DNA of 12,930 nucleotides from JARDZI01 sp041639705 (GCA_041639705.1 JBEQBT010000077.1:1-12930); one strand, 5' to 3'; positions 1 through 6,413 are shown, counted from the first letter of the stretch. Program-made: numbers and translations. The notes: generated by a model from the sequence alone, not told the origin.

Positions 1-147
1 AATTGCAATGTTAATTCTGCAGCACCTTAGTTTCCTAAGTTTCAGAACTAAAGGTGAATATTCCTCTAAACAGTGCTTTTTGAATTCTTCCTTACTTACT
101 CCTGGTTTTACCTTCAATAAAGTTGTCAGTTTTACAGGATTCTCCAT
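1..147 (-). CDS. EthD-like dimeric alpha-beta barrel protein, N-terminal part
   Basis: Forty-nine codons run from an ATG at 145-147 to the window edge, so the C-terminus is missing. The start is set by a GGAGG at 155-159, seven to eight bases upstream. The protein begins MENPVKLTTLLKVKPGVSKE and continues with an EEF..H...EYSPLVLKLRKL pattern. A beta strand (LTTLLKVKPG) followed by a helix in which a ligand carboxylate or His precedes SPLVLKLRKL is typical of EthD and related dimeric alpha-beta barrel proteins. These small proteins act in ring or ketide chemistry or have unknown roles. The substrate cannot be inferred. The gene has its own promoter with an overlapping dyad (202-230). It looks like an ordinary chromosomal gene bordering the accessory region. 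Confidence 0.6.
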   Translation of the reverse strand, partial: MENPVKLTTLLKVKPGVSKEEFKKHCLEEYSPLVLKLRKLRCCRINIAI

Positions 148-183
148 AATCCAACCTCCATATTCTATTAATTTATGAATCTA

Positions 184-219
184 TTGGTAATGATACTATT
201 TATTATATAATGTTACCAA
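184..219. promoter_or_regulatory. Candidate operator: TTGGTAA / TTACCAA inverted repeat
   Basis: TTGGTAA at 184-190 and its exact inverse TTACCAA at 213-219 bracket the -10 box of the EthD-like gene promoter. A dyad over the -10/spacer is where a TetR- or MarR-type repressor would act. The 22-base gap between arms is long for a single dimer, so two half-site pairs or chance are possible. No regulator gene lies in view. Confidence 0.4.
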
Positions 220-230
220 CAATTAATCAA
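202..230 (-). promoter_or_regulatory. Sigma-A promoter for the EthD-like gene
   Basis: On the minus strand TTGATT (225-230), a spacer of exactly 17 bases and a perfect TATAAT (202-207) lie about 55 bases upstream of the EthD-like start codon. This is the best consensus promoter in the window. Confidence 0.7.
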
Positions 231-366
231 GAATTTTCGTATTTTTCAAAATTTTCAACTTAATTTATCGGGGTTGATAGCACCAACCATCAGCCTGCTG
301 CAAAACTCCAGTCTGACGTACAGAAACCACATATAAGGCTTACTTAAATCGAGTGAGTTTGCGTAA

Positions 367-498
367 CAAAACAAAGCTAAATGCTATCTTGATCCAAAGA
401 CTCATGAGTTTAAAATTATCATATTTAAATCAGGAGCAGAGAATATGATGGATGAAATTATTAACCCAATAAGAAAGGAAATTGACGAAGTGGAGTGA
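367..498 (+). pseudogene. Possible 3' remnant of an unidentified gene
   Basis: A frame stays open for 43 codons between TAA at 364-366 and TGA at 496-498 and reads like real protein, including KIIIFKSGAENMMDEIINPI. An AGGAG at 432-436 precedes ATG at 445-447, so a 17-residue peptide could be made. A decayed C-terminal end is more likely, because the upstream half has protein-like composition but no start. I do not recognise the family, and chance openness cannot be excluded at this length. Confidence 0.3.
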
Positions 499-551
499 AA
501 CCCAGGTACTGGCTGCTAAAACTCGAAAAAGAAATATGGCATATTATAAAA

Positions 552-588
552 TGCGAGTCGATTTACATTTAATGTTAATTGACTCGCA
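552..588 (-). terminator. Long hairpin, probable terminator of the AlbA_2/ATPase gene
   Basis: Eighteen-base arms (552-569 and 571-588) pair around a one-base apex with one T-T mismatch and one G-T pair; the GC-rich outer end is TGCGAGTC/GACTCGCA. It lies 19 bases past the stop of the minus-strand gene ending at 607. The sequence leaving it on the minus strand is T-rich (TTTATAATA) but is not a clean T run, so termination may be moderate or the hairpin may protect the 3' end. The stem length would also suit a miniature-element remnant. Confidence 0.5.
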
Positions 589-606
589 CAAAAGTGTTCA
601 CTTAAC

Positions 607-1947
607 TCACTGATATGATTCATACAAACGGTACTCTGTATTTTTTCCTTTTCCAATAGGCACAATTAGCTTTGCTTCAACCATTTCATTTAAAATTTTA
701 AGTGCCCTCGTCTGCCCTACCCCTAGAATACTTTGAGTTTGATTTCTGGTAATGCTTCCTTGATTCATAACTGCATTCATTATAGTTTGAAACTGAGGAT
801 TAGATGAATTCACATTTAATATCCTTCCAGGGCTATTCTTATTTATACTGCTGTCGGCTAAATAATTCAAATTCGGCAAAACGACTTGAAAGGCTCCATC
901 TGTAGCTTTTATTGAAGGTTGAGCTTCGTTATCTTTATAGCTTGATAGTATTTTAGTAATCCCTGTTCCATATGCCTCTATAAGTCTTAAACGATAGAAG
1001 AAATTTGCCAGTTTTTCATTTCTGGACTGAGATACTCCAAGCAAAATAGCCTCAATAGACAAGCCAGGAACCAAACCACCAAGGGATGTAAACTCTATGC
1101 GATCATCATAAACATTAATTAACGTACTTCCACTGAAAGAGTATTCACGATGTACTATGCTATTTAATAATGCCTCGCGAATAGCCTCAAGTGGATAATC
1201 CCTTGTATCAATTCTTTCCAGTCCTGAAAAAGTTGCCTTTGTCCTATTCAACAAATCAATATATTCATAGGCTTCAGAAAGCTGCTTTAGTAATGAGCCG
1301 TGAAATTCTCTGCGATCCTTAAAAACATTCTTGCCAGCCCCCTCAAAGTAAGCAATTTTTATAGAATGGACACATTGATCTGATAATAGTAATCCAAGGT
1401 TTGTGTATAATCCATCATCTCCAATGATTCCCAAAGTAGTCATCTGAACCGAACCAAACTCTAAACCTCGCTTATTCATTTCTTTTGCCATATATTCAAA
1501 TGCCAAATCTTGATTAAAGGATCTAACCTTTTCATAAGTATCACCATCAGTTTCTTTGATCATCTGCCTGATTGCATCCTCAGAAGCAGGAACAGAAGCA
1601 CTCCCTTGACGCACATAAACCCCGGAAGGCTTTAATCCTTTATCTGCCAAATAATAAGGCCTGTCAACCCCTCGCTGTACAGATATCCTTATTACTTTTT
1701 TATTCTCTATAGTTTCTATTTTATAGTCTACAAACAAGGTAACATCCGGTTTTATTGCATCTCTTACAGCATTGCCTGCCTGCAGCATAACTTCATCGGG
1801 AGTTTCTACTCCAATCACACTTCCATTATCCGATATACCGATATAGATTGTTCCACCCTTTGTATTTGCAAATGCAACAACTTCTTTTTTGATGTCTGAA
1901 ACATAAGTTTCCTTTAACTCTATACTGCTGCTTTCTTCAAACTTCAT
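607..1947 (-). CDS. Schlafen AlbA_2 domain / ATPase transcriptional regulator-like protein (COG2865 type)
   Basis: The preferred start is the ATG at 1945-1947, preceded six bases upstream by GAGGAG (1954-1959). This gives 446 residues; a longer reading from 1971 would place the ribosome site inside the gene. Residues 6-125 form the AlbA_2 (Schlafen) domain, with IELKE near residue 9 and ANTKGGTIYIGISDNG at 27-42. Residues about 250-335 match the GHKL-like HATPase_c_4 module, with REALLNSIVHREY, a D-D-R-I-E-F-T-S-L-G-G strand and the Y-G-T-G-I turn (326-330). Residues 385-440 look like a winged helix (ITRNQTQSILGVGQTRALKI). Such proteins are common in accessory regions of Firmicutes and Bacteroidetes and are annotated as DNA-binding regulators, but their biochemical role is mostly unknown. 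The gene stands alone. Phased repeats over its promoter suggest autoregulation by its own DNA-binding domains (inference). Confidence 0.85.
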   Translation of the reverse strand: MKFEESSSIELKETYVSDIKKEVVAFANTKGGTIYIGISDNGSVIGVETPDEVMLQAGNAVRDAIKPDVTLFVDYKIETIENKKVIRISVQRGVDRPYYLADKGLKPSGVYVRQGSASVPASEDAIRQMIKETDGDTYEKVRSFNQDLAFEYMAKEMNKRGLEFGSVQMTTLGIIGDDGLYTNLGLLLSDQCVHSIKIAYFEGAGKNVFKDRREFHGSLLKQLSEAYEYIDLLNRTKATFSGLERIDTRDYPLEAIREALLNSIVHREYSFSGSTLINVYDDRIEFTSLGGLVPGLSIEAILLGVSQSRNEKLANFFYRLRLIEAYGTGITKILSSYKDNEAQPSIKATDGAFQVVLPNLNYLADSSINKNSPGRILNVNSSNPQFQTIMNAVMNQGSITRNQTQSILGVGQTRALKILNEMVEAKLIVPIGKGKNTEYRLYESYQ

Positions 1948-1964
1948 AATAATCTCCTCACATT

Positions 1965-2014
1965 CTATCACATACTATCACTTTCTATCACTTTTCTATC
2001 ACTTATACTATCAC
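1965..2014 (-). repeat. Five phased GTGATAG direct repeats upstream of the AlbA_2/ATPase gene
   Basis: On the minus strand GTGATAG occurs exactly at 2008-2014, 1996-2002, 1985-1991, 1975-1981 and 1965-1971. Successive offsets are 12, 11, 10 and 10 bases, about one helical turn. A degenerate sixth unit (GTGA only) falls at 1955-1961, overlapping the ribosome binding site. A possible promoter, TTGATA (2028-2033), 17 bases, TAGTAT (2005-2010), places the repeats over the -10 region and early transcript. Same-face tandem sites between promoter and start codon are the expected layout for a cooperative repressor, most simply the gene's own product. Confidence 0.75.
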
Positions 2015-2142
2015 TTTATAACAGCATTATCAAGAAAAATTATTCTTCTTTTTATTATCAAATTCTACATATTTCTGTGAAACAAAATGTCCAAGGTAGT
2101 CTGACGATGTTACCGAAAACGAATAACCTTCCTAATCAATAG

Positions 2143-2283
2143 CTTATATCTGATGAGGCTGGCACCCTTGAATCCCCTATTTTCGCCGTCGGTGATTGCG
2201 TCAGAGCATTGCTTTGCTATGCCGTCAAGGGTGGCGTGAATTACAGGCAAAAGTTCTTTTATGAGTATCTAAGGCAAAACTAG
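2143..2283 (+). pseudogene. Plus-strand 3' gene remnant of foreign composition
   Basis: A frame open from 2143 to TAG at 2281-2283 reads like the C-terminus of a protein: about 46 codons, including FAVGDCVRALLCYAVKGGVN and ending YEYLRQN. The core at about 2155-2260 is near half G+C, far above its surroundings of about one third. It is the only plus-strand coding signal in the left half of the island. There is no start codon or ribosome site, so I read it as a scrap of an inserted element. The pattern is reminiscent of genes from clostridial mobile elements, but I cannot name the family. A second frame through the same bases is also fairly open, which limits confidence. Confidence 0.4.
2154..2169 (+). 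repeat. 16-mer repeat, copy 1 (TGAGGCTGGCACCCTT)
   Basis: This matches the inverse of 5666-5681 at 15 of 16 positions, with 13 bases identical in a row. It is GC-rich in an AT-rich background. It sits inside the plus-strand remnant at 2143-2283. Confidence 0.45.
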
Positions 2284-2408
2284 GCTTTATTTTTTGGGTT
2301 TGGTTTTTTCATAGGCTACTTTACACTACCAAAACTTGGTATCTATTATTATGTGATTCTATACAAAGAATATATTAAATCTTAAGAATGGTAAATTAAT
2401 ATTGCATG

Positions 2409-2433
2409 AAAAAACCTGCAAATTAGCAGGCTT
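2409..2433 (-). terminator. Rho-independent terminator of the 81-residue gene
   Basis: On the minus strand AGCCTGC, a six-base loop and GCAGGTT are followed by a run of six T residues (the A run at 2409-2414 on the plus strand). It lies just past the stop codon of the gene ending at 2444. Confidence 0.8.
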
Positions 2434-2443
2434 TACATAATAT

Positions 2444-2689
2444 TTATATGTAATATCTTATAGTAAGTGATGCTCCTCTACCTTTTGGCGGTGCACAAAG
2501 TATTTCATCCTTTGCTTTTTTCATAGAGTACATCACTTCACAGCACATAGGCATTCTATGATTTCTTCCCGGATATCCACCAACTTGTCTATGAATATCC
2601 CCTGATTTAATATCGATATATTCCTCTCCCTTTAATTTTGCTTCATTAATGTTATTCATAATTGCTTCTTTAAAGTCTTTAGAATTCAT
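2444..2689 (-). CDS. Small conserved protein of unknown function (GYPGxNHRMPxCC type)
   Basis: ATG at 2687-2689 is chosen because AAGGGTGG (2697-2704) lies seven bases upstream; a TTG two codons earlier would sit against that site. The product is 81 residues. A helical N-terminus is followed by IDIKSGDIHRQVGGYPGRNH, then RMPMCCEVMY and a C-terminus rich in glycine and aromatic residues (PPKGRGASLTIRYYI). I recognise the H-R-x-V-G-G-Y-P-G-x-N-H-R-M-P-x-C-C signature as a recurring small hypothetical protein of bacterial accessory regions, but I cannot assign an activity. The paired cysteines and histidines could bind a metal (inference). The gene is monocistronic, with a good terminator and an AT-rich upstream region containing a TATAAT-like box at 2721-2726. 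Its strong conservation of motif and signals argues that it is a working gene. Confidence 0.75.
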   Translation of the reverse strand: MNSKDFKEAIMNNINEAKLKGEEYIDIKSGDIHRQVGGYPGRNHRMPMCCEVMYSMKKAKDEILCAPPKGRGASLTIRYYI

Positions 2690-3088
2690 AATCAAACCAC
2701 CCTTACTAATTTTTATCTATATTATATATCATATTTTTTTATATTTCTTGTAATAAGAGTATTGTGATCTTGAGTTTATTATTTTGATTAATAAACAGTA
2801 GGAAGGTTGACAACACTGCATTTTGAGAATACTACTCTAAGCCTAAAGCTGTTTTTGTAGTTTAATGTCGAAATATTTTTATTAAACGATATAATTTTAT
2901 TAATGATTCTCATATAGCATTCACTATATAATTTCTTATGAGTTTGCACCTAACAAAATGGGTCACAAAAATTAATTCCACATCTTCAAAATATTCTCTA
3001 AATATACTTACAAGAATCATCCACCTTTTCAATTATCTTTTGTTTCTTAGTAGTATATATCTTTTATTATGGCTTTATATTCTTCACA
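2690..3088. other. Intergenic region downstream of the ATPase pair
   Basis: These are 399 AT-rich bases. The right part follows directly after the second ATPase gene, where related operons would continue, yet no gene of normal size is present. One minus-strand frame is open for about 36 codons (roughly 2905-3015), starting MILVSIFREYFEDVELIFVT after an AAAAGGTGG. It could be a decayed fragment but I cannot identify it. No terminator for the ATPase transcript was found. The left end carries the upstream region of the 81-residue gene. Confidence 0.4.
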
Positions 3089-4315
3089 TCAACTTGCATC
3101 CTCAGAAAAAAAGCTCTCATCCTCACTTAATTTTTCTTCTTTCATTTCATTCATTTCTAATTTTACATTTTCTTTATAAACATACTGAATATCTAGAGTT
3201 TCAAGTGCTGCTCGGATATAGGTTCTTACTGTTGTTGATCCCAATTTTGATATCAATTCTTTCGAATTAAACTCCGGTATCCAGTGATATGATTTGCCAT
3301 GAAGTGAAGCAATCCCGTTTAAAAGCTCAAGTAAACCTTCTTCAGTTGCCGGATAAACTTTAGGATTTATACTGCTTACAGCTTTATTAAAAAACTCTTC
3401 TATTTGATCCTTAGCAGTTTGACCAAATTTAGAAGCTGCAACTTCTGGCATTTTATGTCTGTCATCATTAACGCCACCATACCATGTATCATCTTGAAGC
3501 CTTGTTGCTGCAGCAGCAATAGTATATATTGGGTATTTCATCTCATTAGTCCAATTTAACAACCAATTTAAATTCATATAAGCCTTGAGACGTGCAAGTC
3601 TTCCCAAACGTCCCAATAGCTCTACTTCATCAATTAAAATTACCCAACCTTTATATCCACAAAACCTAATCGCATCAGCTAATACGCCAAAATATGCTGA
3701 TGCATGATCATTTACCTTGAAATTTTCGGTTAATACAAGGCTTTCATGGCGACTAGACCTATGTATTCTCTTAAAATCCTGCATAGGGATTTTAATACCC
3801 ATTAAATCACTATAAAGCATATCTTGTTCTTCTCCAGATGTATAAAAATAATCCTCCAAAACGATTGCAGGTAACCTATTAACATAACGTTTTACTTCAT
3901 ATATCATACTATCTGGTAAATCTGATGCTTGCTTTTGGTTTAAAGCCCTCTGTATTCCTGATACATTTGAGTCCGGAGTTCGTACACGTGGACCAACTTT
4001 CTTATAAAAATCAAATAAGTTATGACAAGACACTTCTCTGCTTAATGAAACTCTGCTTACAGCAAAACCCATATCTAATGCTATATGCTCAACAGTTGTA
4101 AGCACATGTGTTTTACCCTGACCATATTGACCCCATACAAGTTTCCCCATAGGTCTGTTTCCAAATTGAAATTCTTCTAAATCCCTAACTATATTTACAG
4201 TAATATTTTTTCTTATATCAGGCAGCTCTCTTGTTGAATTTCTTGTTGGAACACCAGCCCTTAATGATTCTAATGCAAAAATAGCATTTAAATTTTCAGA
4301 TTTATTAATATCCAT
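3089..4315 (-). CDS. DUF2791-type (BrxC/BrxD-like) P-loop ATPase, apparently complete
   Basis: ATG at 4313-4315 is chosen because GGGAGG lies nine bases upstream and the stop of the preceding gene (4317-4319) is one base away, a classic coupled arrangement. An earlier in-frame start at 4348 would overlap that gene. The 408 residues hold Walker A GQYGQGKT at 62-69, a long helical insert, Walker B WVILIDEVELL at 224-234 with Asp229-Glu230, and an acidic tail ending SEDESFFSEDAS. The motif pair and the following GRLGRL.RLKAYMNLNWLLNW segment fit the DUF2791 ATPase family that includes BREX BrxD. It is likely cytoplasmic and coupled to a DNA-acting complex. In similar loci such ATPases occur with a large helicase and other proteins, none of which is present here, so function without partners is doubtful. 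Family assignment is strong; system assignment is inference. Confidence 0.8.
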   Translation of the reverse strand: MDINKSENLNAIFALESLRAGVPTRNSTRELPDIRKNITVNIVRDLEEFQFGNRPMGKLVWGQYGQGKTHVLTTVEHIALDMGFAVSRVSLSREVSCHNLFDFYKKVGPRVRTPDSNVSGIQRALNQKQASDLPDSMIYEVKRYVNRLPAIVLEDYFYTSGEEQDMLYSDLMGIKIPMQDFKRIHRSSRHESLVLTENFKVNDHASAYFGVLADAIRFCGYKGWVILIDEVELLGRLGRLARLKAYMNLNWLLNWTNEMKYPIYTIAAAATRLQDDTWYGGVNDDRHKMPEVAASKFGQTAKDQIEEFFNKAVSSINPKVYPATEEGLLELLNGIASLHGKSYHWIPEFNSKELISKLGSTTVRTYIRAALETLDIQYVYKENVKLEMNEMKEEKLSEDESFFSEDAS

Positions 4316-4316
4316 A

Positions 4317-5165
4317 CTATGCTTCCTCCCTTTCAGCCAACATAGCATTTTCTATGACTGCCGCTCGCAATTTGCTATACCCATCCAGACTAGGAATATT
4401 ATCTGAGTATTTTCTCTTTAGCCCATATTTTTGAAATTTACTTAAAAAGTATGAATATATATCATTAGAATCTATTTTTTCAAGTTCCTTAAGATGAGCA
4501 TCTACATCAACTATATCAGAAAACGGATTAAACCGTTCCGATGGCACCAAGCCTGTTTGCAACCTCATCCATAATGCTTCATAGCTTTTAAATCCTCTCT
4601 TATCATCTTTAATTAAGCTCTTTTTTCCAGCTAAAATTAATAAGAACTTATTTAATAGTTCTGAATCATCGATAATTTGTCTAAATAATTCGCAAGTATC
4701 CTTAACAGCATTTGCTGTATATACAAATCTCCCACTTTCAGTATTTCTTTCAGTCATAACTTCAACATCATCAATAAGTACTACTAGTCCTGCTATATTT
4801 GATATATTTAATAAGCATATAAGTGAATTAAGCCAATATCTGGCATTAGTTTTTTTCAAAATTTCAAATAGTGAACTTGCTTGTTTCTCATTACGTTGGA
4901 GTTTTTCTCCCTTAAGCCATTTTATAGCTATTTTTGTCCCTTCATCTTCTCCAGTAATTAATTTTTCTCTTGCCACAGTAAAAACAAAAGTGTAGAAGGA
5001 TGGACCAAAGTCTACATTTTTAAAACTTCTTCCAACTGCTTTTCTTATTTCTCTTTCAGCATCATATCTGTTATAGCCTTCTTCAATTATCAAAGGGAGC
5101 AGCTTCCCAACCCCATTGTATTTTTCTTCATCATATCCCATTTCCTTTGCTACTCTAATACACAA
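4317..5165 (-). pseudogene. 5'-truncated DUF2791/BrxD-like ATPase lacking Walker A
   Basis: The readable frame (282 codons) opens at a TTG (5163-5165), with AAAGGA about nine bases upstream. The sequence right at the start (IRVAKEMGYDEEKYNGVGKL) already looks like the middle of a domain. Walker B LVVLIDDVEVM is at residues 127-137 with Asp132-Asp133, followed by TERNTESGRFVYTANAVKDT and the RGFKSYEALWMRLQTGLVP block typical of this family. No GxxxxGKT precedes it, so roughly the first 100-150 residues, including the nucleotide-binding loop, are gone. Only six bases separate it from the nuclease fragment upstream, which marks the deletion joint. The 3' end is intact and is coupled to the next ATPase. 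A truncated protein may still be made, but ATP hydrolysis through this subunit is unlikely. Confidence 0.75.
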
Positions 5166-5170
5166 TCCCT

Positions 5171-5527
5171 TTATTCCTTTCTAAGCTTACCAGCAACCAA
5201 TATCATACGCTGTTCATTTTCGTTTAATGATATTTCTGTAAAGGGCTTTCCATTAAAAAACTCTACAATATTCTCTTCTGCGTTTTTATTTGAAGCAAAC
5301 TTGTCTAAGTAAGACTGATATATCTCTTTTATTTGTTGTTTAGACAAAGTCGAACAATAAGACACGTATTTTAGTGTCTGCCAAGTTACATCCTTACCTG
5401 TATCATCAAGCTTGTTTTCAATTATTACAAGTGTTCCTATCATATCAAGAGCAAGAAGATCAAGGCGTTCGTAGGTATCATTGAAGCCATCAAATTCTTT
5501 CTGAATAATTATCTCTGAGATTACCAT
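5171..5527 (-). pseudogene. Fragment of a PD-(D/E)XK nuclease (DUF4268/NucS-like family)
   Basis: The 118-codon frame starts at ATG 5525-5527 with AAGGAG nine bases upstream. The core IIQKEFDGF, ERLDLLALD, LVIIENKLDDTGKDVTWQ and LKYVSYCSTL is the nuclease core of a family of about 300-350 residue proteins. The catalytic set appears kept: Asp23 and the Glu37-x-Lys39 pair. Family members normally begin 30-40 residues earlier and continue well past the RMILVAG.LRKE where this frame stops. Both ends therefore appear lost, the C-terminal loss coinciding with the joint to the truncated ATPase. An out-of-frame stretch just upstream (GLKEMQLW near 5540) may be the scrambled N-terminus. Function is doubtful without the C-terminal domain. 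These nucleases are common in defence-rich regions. Confidence 0.7.
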
Positions 5528-5647
5528 AATTGCATCTCCTTAAGACCACCCATTCGTTTTTACTGGTTATACCTTAAAGCTTATATGATATATTTTTATA
5601 CAAATATTCTAGTTCCCTCCTGTTAAGTCATATTTTTATATTTACTT

Positions 5648-5676
5648 ATTATAACCTATTTGAAAAAAGGTGCCAG
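5648..5676 (-). promoter_or_regulatory. Candidate promoter for the nuclease/ATPase remnant operon
   Basis: On the minus strand CTGGCA (5671-5676), 17 bases and a perfect TATAAT (5648-5653) lie about 120 bases upstream of the nuclease fragment start. The -35 falls inside the 16-mer repeat at 5666-5681. A further AGGAGGG near 5605-5611 has no usable start after it and may be the original ribosome site of the intact nuclease gene. Confidence 0.5.
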
Positions 5677-5681
5677 CCTCA
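5666..5681 (-). repeat. 16-mer repeat, copy 2, inverted relative to 2154-2169
   Basis: The minus strand reads TGAGGCTGGCACCTTT, differing from copy 1 at one position. The two copies face each other across the 3.5 kb that carries the 81-residue gene, the ATPase pair and the nuclease fragment. Homology does not extend beyond the 16 bases. Confidence 0.45.
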
Positions 5682-5788
5682 CAATTGAATTCAAAAGAAT
5701 AACTTCTTTCTTGATATATTAATACGGGCAAGTTTTATCTACAGGGTTGCTGCGGCTGAGTTTACTGAAGTAATTTATCACTAATCCC

Positions 5789-6136
5789 CTAAGTTCGCTT
5801 AGAGTTTATTATTATTTGTATTAATTTCGCCTTTAAAATTGGAATCTCGTTCTCTAAAGTAAACCATACGTCTCCCATCTTTAGAGTTTGGTACTTATGT
5901 GCAGTAATATCTCTCATTCCTGCAATACCTCGCCACGGAATGTCGCTATAAGCTGACTTAAACTCATCAGTAAGATTTTTCACAAGTTCGCCAATGTTTA
6001 TAAGTGTCATGCATGTTGCTCGTTTAGTTTTTTCATCAACCATAAATCCTTCTAAATCAAATCCATCAACAATTCCCTCTATCACAACTATCTCAGAAAG
6101 TGTCTTTTTTATTATTTGAAAATCTTTATTGTTCAT
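5789..6136 (-). CDS. hepT: HepT-like toxin RNase (HEPN, DUF86)
   Basis: ATG at 6134-6136 is preferred because AAGGTGAT lies eight bases upstream; a TTG three codons earlier is too close to it. The product has 115 residues, the usual size. It is all-helical and carries the HEPN active motif R-x4-H-x-Y as Arg75, His80, Tyr82 (RDITAHKY). Known HepT proteins are RNases that act on mRNA or tRNA and are silenced when the cognate MntA modifies the motif tyrosine. The gene overlaps the end of mntA by 11 bases, so the pair is co-transcribed and coupled with antitoxin first. All key residues are present and the pair looks functional. A small CTAAG-TTCG-CTTAG hairpin (5789-5802) covers the stop codon, but no strong terminator follows. 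Confidence 0.88.
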   Translation of the reverse strand: MNNKDFQIIKKTLSEIVVIEGIVDGFDLEGFMVDEKTKRATCMTLINIGELVKNLTDEFKSAYSDIPWRGIAGMRDITAHKYQTLKMGDVWFTLENEIPILKAKLIQIIINSKRT

Positions 6137-6413
6137 AAATATCAATCACCTTATTTATTTTTATTAAAGAATCTTCATCGATAGGTGCATGAATCAAATC
6201 TACTTCTTTACGTAATCTGTTTTTGATTTCTTCTTTTATATTGTATAACATAATTAATGAAACATTTGCAGATAAAAATTCCACGAGTAGATCTATGTCG
6301 CTGTCTTCATTTGCATTGCCATCAGCATATGAACCAAATAATGATATTTTTTTTATTGGATATTTAATTACAATATCATTTATTGCTTCTCTAATATTAA
6401 TCTCAGTCAACAT
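6126..6413 (-). CDS. mntA: MntA-like minimal nucleotidyltransferase antitoxin
   Basis: ATG at 6411-6413 follows GAGGGTGG by about seven bases. The 95-residue protein has the polymerase-beta nucleotidyltransferase signature G-S-x10-D-x-D: Gly27-Ser28 and Asp39-x-Asp41 in ISLFGSYADGNANEDSDIDL. A third acidic residue is probably in the KEVDLI strand. MntA antitoxins transfer AMP from ATP to a tyrosine of HepT and so block its RNase activity. The downstream overlapping gene is exactly such a HepT, which fixes the role. The pair has its own extended -10 promoter (6458-6485). Such pairs maintain mobile or defence regions and can limit phage, consistent with the damaged defence genes beside it. Confidence 0.88.
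   Translation of the reverse strand: MLTEINIREAINDIVIKYPIKKISLFGSYADGNANEDSDIDLLVEFLSANVSLIMLYNIKEEIKNRLRKEVDLIHAPIDEDSLIKINKVIDIYEQ

Larger units (their letters stand above)
148..606. other. Intergenic region with a gene remnant and a terminator hairpin
   Basis: This 459-base stretch holds the promoter and dyad of the EthD-like gene at its left end, a plus-strand coding scrap (367-498) and a long hairpin (552-588). I see nothing recognisable in 231-366. Confidence 0.6.
1972..2443. other. Intergenic region with foreign-looking scrap
   Basis: Besides the GTGATAG array and promoter at its left end, this stretch holds a GC-richer plus-strand coding remnant (2143-2283), which contains one copy of a 16-mer seen again at 5666-5681. 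The terminator of the next gene is at 2409-2433. I see nothing in 2034-2142 or 2284-2400 beyond AT-rich sequence. Confidence 0.5.

Noticed and set aside
1965..2014. GTGATAG array considered as a CRISPR-like or VNTR locus
   Set aside because: Units of 7 bases with 3-5 base gaps are far too short for CRISPR. Spacing near one helical turn and position over a promoter fit an operator array better.
2126..2816. Inverted pair AACCTTCCTA (about 2126-2135) and TAGGAAGGTT flanking the 81-residue gene
   Set aside because: A ten-base match is expected several times by chance in a window of this size and does not extend.
2938..3270. Plus-strand open frame of 110 codons rich in Leu/Ile, resembling a membrane protein
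   Set aside because: Its right half is antisense to the second ATPase gene, it has no ribosome site, and its hydrophobic look comes from reading AT-rich antisense sequence.
3089..5165. The two ATPase genes as halves of one frameshifted gene
   Set aside because: Each has its own Walker B motif, and the second has a complete Walker A, start signal and coupling to the first; they are two related subunits.
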